A stretch of DNA of 38,946 nucleotides. Source: a virus. The position numbers and the translations under genes were made by a program. The notes below the pieces were generated by a model. That model worked only from the letters and a program-made list of their open reading frames with translations, searched no databases and had not been told where the DNA came from. Location: IMG/VR virus record IMGVR_UViG_3300042935_000982, positions 1 to 38,946 of that record; one strand, given 5' to 3'. Positions 32,973-38,946 of the stretch are shown here, piece after piece (the stretch's first letter is position 1; each line of letters opens with the position of its first letter).

Positions 32973-33087
32973 AAAATTGTTTGAGATAATTCTCTTAATA
33001 ATTTTTGCACCATTCATAATAATTCCGTTGTTAGGATTCATAATTGGAGTAATGACTTCTAACGATGACGGCGACCCTCACTGGTGA
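32950..33087 (+). CDS. Small membrane protein overlapping upstream gene
   Basis: 45 residues, overlapping the previous gene's end by 23 nt in another frame. A hydrophobic stretch of about 25 residues (LFEIILLIIFAPFIIIPLLG) is followed by a short DDGDPHW tail. GAAGA precedes the ATG. Function unknown. Confidence 0.5.
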   Translation: MSIRIWSKKLFEIILLIIFAPFIIIPLLGFIIGVMTSNDDGDPHW

Positions 33088-33167
33088 GGCGAGCTGCGCC
33101 CTGTGGATAACTTTGTTACCTGATTGTTATTAAGTTAATTAAGAAACACCCCCAAAATACCCAAAAA

Positions 33168-33189
33168 TGTCAGACCTCTGTGATAGATT
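33168..33189 (+). promoter_or_regulatory. TGTCAGACC promoter 6
   Basis: TGTCAGACC, TCTGTGA, TAGATT. The -10 box ends only 6 nt before the ATG at 33196, so this transcript is probably leaderless, unlike the others. Confidence 0.75.
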
Positions 33190-33195
33190 TGTTTT

Positions 33196-33336
33196 ATGAA
33201 ACAAAGTGAGAATTACAAACTACCTGCAAGCCCCGAACAGTTGAGGGCTAGACTTGAGTTGCGTAGGAGTAATGCAGCCGTACCTCACAGAAATAAAAAG
33301 GCTTACACACGAAAGACTAAGCACAAGGAATGGTAA
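33196..33336 (+). CDS. Small basic protein
   Basis: 46 residues, rich in Arg and Lys (EQLRARLELRRSNAAVPHRNK, ending TRKTKHKEW). Likely binds nucleic acid or RNA. No ribosome binding site; the promoter -10 lies 6 nt upstream, so it would be read from a leaderless mRNA. The next promoter begins 4 nt after its stop. Confidence 0.55.
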   Translation: MKQSENYKLPASPEQLRARLELRRSNAAVPHRNKKAYTRKTKHKEW

Positions 33337-33339
33337 AAA

Positions 33340-33361
33340 TGTCAGACCTCTGTGATAAGAT
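33340..33361 (+). promoter_or_regulatory. TGTCAGACC promoter 7
   Basis: TGTCAGACC, TCTGTGA, TAAGAT; heads the five-gene run 33392-34364. Confidence 0.8.
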
Positions 33362-33391
33362 AAATCTATACCTACAAACGAAAGGAACACT

Positions 33392-33631
33392 ATGTTCACT
33401 CTCCACAATCCAATGAAAGTGATGAACGAACGCTATGTCGTTACCTCACACCCTTGCCCAACTTGCAACGAAACCAAAACAGTTTCAATCTCATCAGATA
33501 AGTTATTTGCATACAATCAAGGTGCTTATGCCCAAACAGTTTTGTCAGACTATGATGCAGACATTCGTGAAAGATTCATTTCTGGAATGTGTGGCATTTG
33601 CTGGGATTCAATGTTTGGAGATGATGAATAA
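33392..33631 (+). CDS. Conserved phage zinc-binding protein
   Basis: 79 residues: HPCPTCNETKTVSI near the start, LFAYNQGAYAQ in the middle and ERFISGMCGICWDSMFG near the end. The two CxxC pairs should bind zinc. I recognise this pattern from small actinobacteriophage proteins of unknown function. AAAGGAACACT precedes the ATG. Stop overlaps the next ATG. Confidence 0.68.
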   Translation: MFTLHNPMKVMNERYVVTSHPCPTCNETKTVSISSDKLFAYNQGAYAQTVLSDYDADIRERFISGMCGICWDSMFGDDE

Positions 33632-33747
33632 TGAGTGAACTACTAATAAACCTATTTGAGGGTGTTATAGATGAAAAGGCAATTGAGAAATTGTCTACCG
33701 AAGAATTGCAAGCAATTGAAAAAATGTTAAAGGAAGCAGGTTACTAA
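33631..33747 (+). CDS. 38-aa helical protein
   Basis: MSELLINLFEGVIDEKAIEK then LSTEELQAIEKMLKEAGY, probably a helical hairpin. Begins in a TAATG overlap with the preceding gene and ends one base before the next ATG, which supports translation. Function unknown. Confidence 0.55.
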   Translation: MSELLINLFEGVIDEKAIEKLSTEELQAIEKMLKEAGY

Positions 33748-33748
33748 A

Positions 33749-34090
33749 ATGGGTGCAAGAATTAATTTCGTATTTGATGACGGAACAGATAGTCTAGTTA
33801 ATCTTTATTCACATTGGGGTGAATCTAGTTGGCAAGATGATTTAGTTGGTGCGTTAATACACGCACAACCACGCAAGGGTGATACCTCATACTTTACTCG
33901 TATGGTTATCTCACATCTAATGAAAGACTATGTGTTAGATGAAACTGGTTTTGGTATCTATGCAATTAACCGTTCAGAAATTGGCAACCAATCATTTGAC
34001 AAGACAGTTGTATTAGATTTAGTAAACAATCTACTTACCGATTTAGATGACGGTAGCACTATTGATTTGTATGGAAAGGTATTTGCATAA
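33749..34090 (+). CDS. Conserved phage protein (MGARINFVFDDG type)
   Basis: 113 residues starting MGARINFVFDDGTDSLVNLYSHWGESSWQ, with KGDTSYFTRMVISHLMKD in the middle. I have seen this sequence style in small actinobacteriophage proteins, always without function. Coupled at both ends (one-base gap before, TAATG overlap after). Confidence 0.65.
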   Translation: MGARINFVFDDGTDSLVNLYSHWGESSWQDDLVGALIHAQPRKGDTSYFTRMVISHLMKDYVLDETGFGIYAINRSEIGNQSFDKTVVLDLVNNLLTDLDDGSTIDLYGKVFA

Positions 34091-34239
34091 TGAGTCAAAT
34101 GAAAGATTTGTATGGTATTTTAACAGAGTGGTATCCAGACGGAAACTACACAGAGCAACAATTGTGGGAAGCAATTGCAGAATCACAAGGTATGGACTAT
34201 TCAGAAATTGCAGATGGAGATTTAGCAGAATGGCTATAA
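34090..34239 (+). CDS. Hypothetical acidic small protein
   Basis: 49 residues: MSQMKDLYGILTEWYPDGNY, ending SEIADGDLAEWL. Helical and acidic, not recognised. ATG overlaps the previous stop; its own 3' end overlaps the next gene by 10 nt. Confidence 0.58.
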   Translation: MSQMKDLYGILTEWYPDGNYTEQQLWEAIAESQGMDYSEIADGDLAEWL

Positions 34240-34364
34240 AACTATTTAATCGCAAACCAGAATTAACAGAAGATGAAATATTTGCTAAGTTAGATTTACT
34301 AATGGGGAAGATGTCTTCTATTGATATTTATATTGAATACCTTGAACTAAGGGAAGGGATGTAG
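34230..34364 (+). CDS. Hypothetical small protein
   Basis: 44 residues: MAIKLFNRKPELTEDEIFAK, then a helix ending IYIEYLELREGM. GGAG lies 10 nt before the ATG, inside the previous gene. Ends the operon; a terminator overlaps its stop codon. Confidence 0.58.
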   Translation: MAIKLFNRKPELTEDEIFAKLDLLMGKMSSIDIYIEYLELREGM

Positions 34365-34385
34365 GGGCGAGCTGCGCCCCATTTT
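34364..34385 (+). terminator. Terminator formed by the GCTGCGCCCC element
   Basis: GGGGCG, loop AGCTG, CGCCCC, then ATTTT. Here the recurring GC-rich element is the 3' half of a perfect 6-bp stem, suggesting that it terminates the upstream operon. Confidence 0.6.
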
Positions 34386-34472
34386 GATCCATTTGTCAAG
34401 TATTTACGATGTGATTAAGGACACACCGAAAAGTGTCCACATAGTGAGATTATGGGGTGTCGGATTTGGAAA

Positions 34473-34494
34473 TGTCAGACCTTTCTGGTATAGT
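34473..34494 (+). promoter_or_regulatory. TGTCAGACC promoter 8
   Basis: TGTCAGACC, TTTCTGG, TATAGT; drives 34543. Confidence 0.78.
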
Positions 34495-34542
34495 ATTACT
34501 ATAACAACAAGGGAACAATCCCACAAAAGAAAAGAGAAGCAA

Positions 34543-34701
34543 ATGGCAAAAATCACAGCCCCAACTGTTGGCTCACAGTTCACCACAGCAAAGAGCAAGG
34601 TTACTGGCGAAGTTCAGGAAGTAGTCAAGAACGCAAACGGTTCATACCGAGTTCGTCTTGATGTAAACGGAGAGCCACGCTGGACTACTTTAACTAAGTA
34701 G
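34543..34701 (+). CDS. Conserved small phage protein
   Basis: 52 residues: MAKITAPTVGSQFTTAKSKV, GEVQEVVKNANGSYRVRLDV, ending GEPRWTTLTK. Beta-rich, basic; reads like a single small beta-barrel. Seen in style in other actinobacteriophages, function unknown. GAGAAG precedes the ATG. Single-gene transcript: the next promoter follows. Confidence 0.65.
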   Translation: MAKITAPTVGSQFTTAKSKVTGEVQEVVKNANGSYRVRLDVNGEPRWTTLTK

Positions 34702-34727
34702 TTTTAGTTAGGGGGTCTGGCTAAAAC

Positions 34728-34749
34728 TGTCAGACCCCTATGCTAAGAT
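34728..34749 (+). promoter_or_regulatory. TGTCAGACC promoter 9
   Basis: TGTCAGACC, CCTATGC, TAAGAT; drives 34782. Confidence 0.8.
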
Positions 34750-34781
34750 TACTTTATACCTACAAAAGAATGGAGTCCCCA

Positions 34782-35258
34782 ATGGGCTTAGATATGTACC
34801 TTCGTGCAAGTGAATATGTGTACCGTCACAACTTTAATCGTCAGACGGATGAGGACACAATTAACCCTGTGTTTAATGAAATTGTTAAGCATCTTGAATT
34901 AGAAGATGTAATTGACAAAACTGGTTTTGCTGGCATCTCTGTTGATGTACCAATGGGTTACTGGCGTAAATCAAACATGATTCATCATTGGTTTGTAAAT
35001 AACTTAGCAGATGGTGTTGATGAATGTCAGCCAATCACAGTTCGTAGAGAAGACCTAGAGCAGTTGAAAGAAACCTGCATTGAAGTAATTGCTAATCCAG
35101 AAAGTGCGGAAGAATTATTGCCAACAGGTAGTGGATTCTTTTTTGGTTCTACTGACTATGATAAGTATTACTTTGGAGATTTGAACGACACTATTGGTAT
35201 CATCACTAGATGCCTTGATAGCAAGTTCGACTATTTTGAGTATCAAGCCTCTTGGTAA
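34782..35258 (+). CDS. Conserved phage protein (MGLDMYL type)
   Basis: 158 residues starting MGLDMYLRASEYVYRHNF, with MGYWRKSNMIHHWFVNNLADG in the middle and GSGFFFGSTDYDKYYFGDLNDT near the end. Proteins with this MGLDMYL opening and GFFFGST block are frequent in phages and bacteria, with no known function. GGAG lies 6 nt before the ATG; the frame is open 14 codons further upstream, but that would overlap the promoter region. Confidence 0.65.
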   Translation: MGLDMYLRASEYVYRHNFNRQTDEDTINPVFNEIVKHLELEDVIDKTGFAGISVDVPMGYWRKSNMIHHWFVNNLADGVDECQPITVRREDLEQLKETCIEVIANPESAEELLPTGSGFFFGSTDYDKYYFGDLNDTIGIITRCLDSKFDYFEYQASW

Positions 35259-35342
35259 GATAACTCAATTAATTAAAAGGTAGCCAATACCGCCAGGTTG
35301 TTGGTGATTGAATGATAGAGATCTAAATCCTGGCACACCTTT

Positions 35343-35419
35343 GGTCTGGTGGCTCAGTTGGTTAGAGCACCGCCCTGTCACGGCGGAGGTCGTGGGTTCA
35401 AGTCCCATCCAGATCGCCA
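35343..35419 (+). tRNA. tRNA-Asp (anticodon GTC), CCA encoded
   Basis: Full cloverleaf: acceptor GGTCTGG/CCAGATC (one G-U pair), D arm with GGCTCAGTTGGTTAGAGC, anticodon stem CCGCC/GGCGG with loop CTGTCAC (anticodon GTC), T arm GTGGG-TTCAAGT-CCCAT, discriminator G, then an encoded CCA. It lies alone between the gene ending at 35258 and a GCTGCGCCCC element that starts 2 nt after the CCA. Confidence 0.95.
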
Positions 35420-35494
35420 AGCTGCGCCCCGTTATCAAATCGTTATATAAAGCTATTAAGAGACACAAATATATCTGCCAGTTTAACTTGAAAT

Positions 35495-35516
35495 TGTCAG
35501 ACCCTTGTGCTAAGAT
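35495..35516 (+). promoter_or_regulatory. TGTCAGACC promoter 10
   Basis: TGTCAGACC, CTTGTGC, TAAGAT; drives the DUF932 gene at 35550. Confidence 0.8.
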
Positions 35517-35549
35517 AAGACTATTAAACAAACAAACAAAGGAAACAAA

Positions 35550-36539
35550 ATGGCAGATGCAGTAGAAATTATAAACGGTGTTGGCTCTATGTATTCATTT
35601 CGTGAACCTGCTTGGCATGGTTTAGGAACTGTTGTTACAGAAGAACACACTACAAGTGAAGTTATGGACATAGCACACTTATCAAATTGGAATGTTCGTC
35701 TTGAAGATGTTCAACTACCTGAGGATTACACATCAAGCAAATCTAACTTTCTTGTTGTTCGTGACCACCCAGAAGATGGACACCCAGATGTTCTAGCAGT
35801 TGTTGGTGAGCGATACCAGACTTTACAGAATGAAGAACTATTTGCTTTTGCAGATAATCTTCTTGACGGTGCTCGTTGGGAAACTGCTGGCTCATTAAAA
35901 GATGGTCGTGTTGTATTTGGTTCTCTTGCTCTTGAGCGTGAAACCGTACTTGACCCTGATGGTGTAGCAGATGTTGTGAAGTCTTACTTACTTGTAAACA
36001 CATCACACGATGGTTCTCTTGCTGTTCGTGCATCAGTAACACCTGTTCGTGTTGTGTGTGCAAATACTCTTGACCTTGCTCTTCGTGGTGTTAAGCAGTC
36101 TTTCAAAATGCGACACACATCAACACTTGAGGGTCGTATCTTAGTTGCTCGTGAAGCATTGGGTCTTGCCAATACTTACATGGACGAATTCGACAAGATG
36201 GCTCAAGAACTTATTCAAAAGGAAATCACAAAAGATACTTTTAATAAGATTGTTGAAATGGCTTACCCAATGCCAAAGCAAGATGCAAAGGGTGCTATGA
36301 CCAAGTGGGAAACCAAAATTGATTTGCTAGATGAGATTTTTGCATCAGACACAAACTCAATGATTAACAATACTGCTTGGGGTGCTTTTAACACATTGAC
36401 TGAAAGACTTGACTGGTATCGCTCTGCCCGTAATGGCAACAACGAGGGAATCCTTGCAAGTGCATCAGGCTTTGACCCAGTTATCACAGCAGAAAAAAAT
36501 AAGTTGCTTTCCATTGTAAAGGAAATCGCTTTCGCCTAG
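35550..36539 (+). CDS. DUF932 / TIGR03299 phage-plasmid protein
   Basis: 329 residues. PAWHGLGTVV near residue 20, LVVRDHPEDGHPDVLAVVGERY near 70-90, then a beta region and TPVRVVCANTLDLALRG near 165-180 followed by helices. This is the DUF932 (phage/plasmid-like TIGR03299) pattern, at the usual length. The family is common on phages and plasmids; the role is not established to my knowledge. AAAGGAAAC precedes the ATG. Alone in its transcript, followed by a structured 3' region. Confidence 0.88.
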   Translation: MADAVEIINGVGSMYSFREPAWHGLGTVVTEEHTTSEVMDIAHLSNWNVRLEDVQLPEDYTSSKSNFLVVRDHPEDGHPDVLAVVGERYQTLQNEELFAFADNLLDGARWETAGSLKDGRVVFGSLALERETVLDPDGVADVVKSYLLVNTSHDGSLAVRASVTPVRVVCANTLDLALRGVKQSFKMRHTSTLEGRILVAREALGLANTYMDEFDKMAQELIQKEITKDTFNKIVEMAYPMPKQDAKGAMTKWETKIDLLDEIFASDTNSMINNTAWGAFNTLTERLDWYRSARNGNNEGILASASGFDPVITAEKNKLLSIVKEIAFA

Positions 36540-36603
36540 TAAGACAAAATCCGAACGGTAGGAAACTCTCAGTTACACAGAGTATAAATAAGGGTAGCAC
36601 GGT

Positions 36604-36653
36604 CCTGAGCATGACCACTAAACTGCTCCCTCTTCGGGGCGCAGCCTGGATCC
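36604..36653 (+). repeat. 3' element A (with inverted GC-rich repeat)
   Basis: CTGAGCATGACC...TAAACTGCTCCC, containing a GAGCA/TGCTC inverted repeat, is closely matched at 38073-38100. It is followed by CGGGGCGCAGCCTGGATCC (36635-36653), the exact reverse complement of 30405-30423. Both elements lie after the stop of the gene ending at 36539. Confidence 0.6.
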
Positions 36654-36699
36654 CAGCTCCTCGTTTACGATTAAGGTGGGGTAGAAATACCCCCAAAAT

Positions 36700-36721
36700 T
36701 GTCAGACCTCTGTGGTATGAT
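36700..36721 (+). promoter_or_regulatory. TGTCAGACC promoter 11
   Basis: TGTCAGACC, TCTGTGG, TATGAT; drives 36753. Confidence 0.8.
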
Positions 36722-36752
36722 GAAATCATAACCTACTAAGAAAAGAGATAAA

Positions 36753-37526
36753 ATGCCAAACTGGGTATTTAATAGTCTAGTTGTATCTGGCGAACAGTCA
36801 GAATTAGATAAGATGGTTGAGCAATTAAATCAACCTTTTGAAAAACATTTCCCTGATTCAAAGTTTAATCAAGAAACAAAAGTATGGGAAAAATTTCCAG
36901 ATGTTCAAGTCTATGACAATCCTGTCTTTGCATTTTGGAACATTGTAAAACCAACAGACCTTGAAACATACTATGGTGAAGAAGTGTTTAAGAAAGAAAC
37001 TCTTGCCCCTGAAGATTTTATGGCAGAGTTTGTTCGCTCTATGAGAGAAGACCAAGACTGGTATCATTGGAACTGCCGTAACTGGGGAACTAAATGGGAC
37101 ATTGGTGTTGTCAATGGTGACGAGTATCCTAACACTATTAAAACAGTTAATGATGATGGTTCTATTATGTATCACTTTGAAACCGCTTGGTCTCCTGTTG
37201 GTGAGGTTCTAATGAAACTATCAGAGATGTATCCAACACTTAACTTTGACTATGAGTATGAAGAAGAGACTGGTTGGGGTGGTGCTTGCACATTCTTAGG
37301 TGGAGAAGACATTGCCTGTGATGAGTATGACTCCCCAATGTCACACTCTGACTACAAGGAACGAGATAAAGAATGTATCTGTGAGTATGGAGACCCTGAA
37401 AACGGCTATGAAGATTGCCCTATAGATACTACTAAATTCAAGTGGGATTCAGAACTAGAGGAATGGGTAGAATTGTCAGACCTCTCTGATACACTAGTTT
37501 CAACAACCAACCTACAAGGAGAATAA
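36753..37526 (+). CDS. YubB/DUF1281-like protein, ferredoxin-like fold
   Basis: 257 residues. MPNWVFNSLVVSGEQSELDKM at the start and YHWNCRNWGTKWDIGVV near 110, then FETAWSPVGEVL near 150, match the YubB-type ferredoxin-like (DUF1281/Api92) domain found on phages and plasmids; function unknown. The C-terminal third is acidic with a Cys cluster (CICEYGDPENGYEDCP). GAAAAGAGA precedes the ATG. The last codons (VELSDLSDTLVS) are also promoter 12 for the next gene, so this 3' end is under two constraints. Confidence 0.8.
   Translation: MPNWVFNSLVVSGEQSELDKMVEQLNQPFEKHFPDSKFNQETKVWEKFPDVQVYDNPVFAFWNIVKPTDLETYYGEEVFKKETLAPEDFMAEFVRSMREDQDWYHWNCRNWGTKWDIGVVNGDEYPNTIKTVNDDGSIMYHFETAWSPVGEVLMKLSEMYPTLNFDYEYEEETGWGGACTFLGGEDIACDEYDSPMSHSDYKERDKECICEYGDPENGYEDCPIDTTKFKWDSELEEWVELSDLSDTLVSTTNLQGE
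37474..37495 (+). promoter_or_regulatory. TGTCAGACC promoter 12 (inside a coding region)
   Basis: TGTCAGACC, TCTCTGA, TACACT, located within the last 18 codons of the gene ending at 37526; drives 37528. Confidence 0.72.
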
Positions 37527-37527
37527 A

Positions 37528-38049
37528 ATGGATTTCCCAATCCCAGCAAGTATAACACCAATGCCAGAATCAAATGCAACATTCGTTAAAGAATTCGTAG
37601 AGGCAGGAGAACTAAAGCCTATCTATGACCCAAAGGCAACTATCGTTGTCCGAAAAGGTTACTACTACGGTACACCATCAGATTCAAAGTTTGAACTAGA
37701 AAATGCAGACGACATCTCAAGAGCGTTTTGGAGAGTAGATGCACTAACAGAAACTAACCAAAGAAACTCACGAGCATACGACAAGGTTAAAGATTATCTT
37801 GTTGAGAACTACGATGAGATTGGTGAAGAACACGCAACTGAAATTGCAAACATTCTTAGCATTGACTTGTCTAAAGAAATTGAAGTTGAGTTCAATGTAA
37901 CAATCAAGGCAACTGTCTCAATGCCTGTCAATGAAGATGTGTCTGACTTAAGCATCTATGACTTTGACATCACAATTGAATCAAATGAATCTAAGTATGA
38001 GATTTTAGAATCTGATGCAGACATTGATTCGATAGATGAAAGATACTAG
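37528..38049 (+). CDS. Hypothetical acidic protein
   Basis: 173 residues: MDFPIPASITPMPESNATFV at the start, a VVRKGYYYGTPSDSKFELEN region, then an acidic beta-rich C-terminal half (IEVEFNVTIKATVSMPVNED). Not recognised. AAGGAG lies 6 nt before the ATG, only one base after the previous stop. Confidence 0.62.
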   Translation: MDFPIPASITPMPESNATFVKEFVEAGELKPIYDPKATIVVRKGYYYGTPSDSKFELENADDISRAFWRVDALTETNQRNSRAYDKVKDYLVENYDEIGEEHATEIANILSIDLSKEIEVEFNVTIKATVSMPVNEDVSDLSIYDFDITIESNESKYEILESDADIDSIDERY

Positions 38050-38050
38050 G

Positions 38051-38100
38051 TTTCCTAGTAGGTAGGAAAAGTGCTGAGCATCACAATAAACTGCTCCCCT
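38051..38100 (+). terminator. 3' hairpin and element A, second copy
   Basis: TTTCCTA, loop GTAGG, TAGGAAA (38051-38069) is a perfect 7-bp hairpin one base after the stop at 38049. It is followed by CTGAGCATCAC...TAAACTGCTCCC, matching 36604-36630. No U-tract; possible terminator or mRNA-stabilising 3' end. Confidence 0.5.
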
Positions 38101-38186
38101 CTCAAGCTGCGCCCCCCATTTAATAAGTCTATTAGTCTTAGGATAGGATTAAGAAGACACCAAAATATCCCCAAGCCGTGCAAAAA

Positions 38187-38208
38187 TGTCAGACCTCTGT
38201 GGTAGGAT
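38187..38208 (+). promoter_or_regulatory. TGTCAGACC promoter 13
   Basis: TGTCAGACC, TCTGTGG, TAGGAT; heads the run starting at 38238. A GCTGCGCCCC element lies upstream at 38106. Confidence 0.8.
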
Positions 38209-38237
38209 ACAAAGTATCAACCTACAAAAGGACAAAA

Positions 38238-38408
38238 ATGATTGACACAACAGACCCACTCTTAAATGAGTTGGCAGAACACTTTGTTGAATTACATGGT
38301 GTTGGTGGTATTGAATTAGAACAATGGGAAACTGCTTATAAATTTGTAAAGCATTTTTATCATACAGAAGAAATGGTACAAATAGTAATTAGGAGTAAAA
38401 AGGTATGA
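38238..38408 (+). CDS. Hypothetical small protein
   Basis: 56 residues: MIDTTDPLLNELAEHFVELH then GGIELEQWETAYKFVKHFYH. Helical, not recognised. AAAAGGA precedes the ATG. Overlaps the next gene by 4 nt (ATGA). Confidence 0.6.
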   Translation: MIDTTDPLLNELAEHFVELHGVGGIELEQWETAYKFVKHFYHTEEMVQIVIRSKKV

Positions 38409-38662
38409 CTTATCTAGTAGCAACAACAGAAGTGATTTATTCAGAAGAAGCATTGATTAAAATGATGTTAAATACAGGTGAGTATGGTATTCATGGTTAT
38501 CCTATTAGTCACGAAGCAATGATTGAATTTGTTAAAGATCAAGAATGGCAGATAGAACATAATTTATTCCTTGACAAATTTGATGTACCCGCACAGATTT
38601 CAATTAAAGATGAAGACGGCACAGACCTATTCTTTGCCAAGAACAGACTGGAGATAGTGTAA
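38405..38662 (+). CDS. Hypothetical protein
   Basis: 85 residues, mixed alpha/beta (MTYLVATTEVIYSEEALIKM at the start, DKFDVPAQISIKDEDGTDLF near the end). Not recognised. Coupled to both neighbours: ATGA before, TAATG after. Confidence 0.6.
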   Translation: MTYLVATTEVIYSEEALIKMMLNTGEYGIHGYPISHEAMIEFVKDQEWQIEHNLFLDKFDVPAQISIKDEDGTDLFFAKNRLEIV

Positions 38663-38889
38663 TGTATTTGACAGGAACCTTTCAAGGAACTTTTGAATCA
38701 CAATGGTCAATGAAGATAGATCAAAAAGACTGGGAAGCGTATGTAGCAGAGAACCCAGAATTTGACAATGATGATGCTTGGAATCATTTTAAGAACCTTG
38801 GCTACTATGATGAGTGTGACGACTCTGCTGACTTAGAACAGACAATGATTTCTTTAGAGTATCACGGATTAGAAGTGGAGATTAACTAA
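38662..38889 (+). CDS. Hypothetical acidic protein
   Basis: 75 residues: MYLTGTFQGTFESQWSMKID, then an acidic region (NPEFDNDDAWNHFKNLGYYD). Not recognised. Starts and ends in one-base overlaps (TAATG) with its neighbours. Confidence 0.6.
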   Translation: MYLTGTFQGTFESQWSMKIDQKDWEAYVAENPEFDNDDAWNHFKNLGYYDECDDSADLEQTMISLEYHGLEVEIN

Positions 38890-38946
38890 TGGATTTGTAT
38901 TTCTATGATGTAGAGTTTGTATTTGAACACATGGTTATTTTAGTTA
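38889..38946 (+). CDS. Start of a further coupled gene (cut by window end)
   Basis: The ATG overlaps the previous stop (TAATG). The 19 visible codons read MDLYFYDVEFVFEHMVILV and stay open to the edge. Nothing more can be said. Confidence 0.5.
   Translation, partial: MDLYFYDVEFVFEHMVILV

Noticed and set aside
33541-33565. TTGTCAGAC inside the gene at 33392
   Set aside because: It lacks the final C and has no TGn TAnnnT box at the fixed distance; it is ordinary coding sequence.
34043-34255. Frames on both strands covering 34043-34255 other than the two coupled genes
   Set aside because: The frames at 34090-34239 and 34230-34364 fit the stop/start coupling of the operon; the others break it.
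34384-34542. Longer N-terminus for the protein at 34543
   Set aside because: The extension would cross promoter 8 and its leader; the ATG at 34543 has its own ribosome binding site.
35343-35419. tRNA-Asp as a phage attachment site
   Set aside because: The tRNA is complete and no integrase or excisionase lies near it in this window; an attP role cannot be supported.
35265-35565. Open frames of 85-88 codons on both strands around 35.3-35.5 kb
   Set aside because: They lie across the tRNA-Asp gene and a promoter, have no ribosome binding site and show no protein-like composition.
1-38946. Prophage or plasmid interpretation
   Set aside because: No integrase, partition, plasmid replication or flanking chromosomal genes are visible; a phage genome segment explains the content, though a temperate lifestyle is not excluded.

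Overview
The window looks like about 39 kb of a tailed bacteriophage genome (class Caudoviricetes) infecting an actinobacterium, possibly an uncultured aquatic one. The phage call rests on a portal protein, an XkdF-type prohead protease, many tail-fibre and tail-collar proteins, a holin-like protein and a swarm of tiny tightly packed genes. The actinobacterial call rests on a DUF7455-type zinc protein, a stand-alone IF2-N domain, small proteins of types common in actinobacteriophages, and leaderless promoters. The DNA is AT-rich. No integrase, terminase, capsid, tape measure, DNA polymerase or recognised repressor lies in the window, so lifestyle cannot be decided.

Left arm (1-30284): almost everything is on the minus strand. 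Read in the direction of transcription, it holds three small early-type genes (30284-29772), a small membrane peptide with a HELIH metalloprotease-like protein, an RmlC-like epimerase with a family 2 glycosyltransferase, and a long receptor-binding region (27405-11133) of modular fibres, four HxH-rich tail-collar proteins and duplicated small baseplate-like proteins. Then come a holin-like protein, a GT-B glycosyltransferase, a degenerate amidase-like protein, a B12-dependent ribonucleotide reductase, a LamG-like 1187-aa structural protein, the portal and the prohead protease, which runs off the left edge. Two small zinc-binding genes (8767 and 25145) point the other way.

Divergence region (about 30285-30705): it contains no gene but at least six DnaA boxes in 125 bp, in two opposed groups, between divergent promoters. 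It is the best candidate for an origin or DnaA-controlled switch. A shortened copy lies at 32115-32190, again upstream of a paralogous small zinc-ribbon gene.

Right arm (30706-38946): 27 small genes plus tRNA-Asp, all on the plus strand, in short translationally coupled operons. These operons are headed by a nearly invariant promoter: TGTCAGACC, exactly 7 nt, then an extended -10 (TGn TAnnnT). I count 13 plus-strand copies with identical 16-nt phasing, and one degenerate minus-strand copy driving the left early genes. Seven of the intergenic regions also carry a GC-rich GCTGCGCCCC element. This shared promoter/operator system, with the DnaA-box cluster, is the most interesting undescribed feature here. 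Among right-arm genes only DUF932, the YubB/DUF1281-like protein and the IF2-N protein belong to families I recognise.
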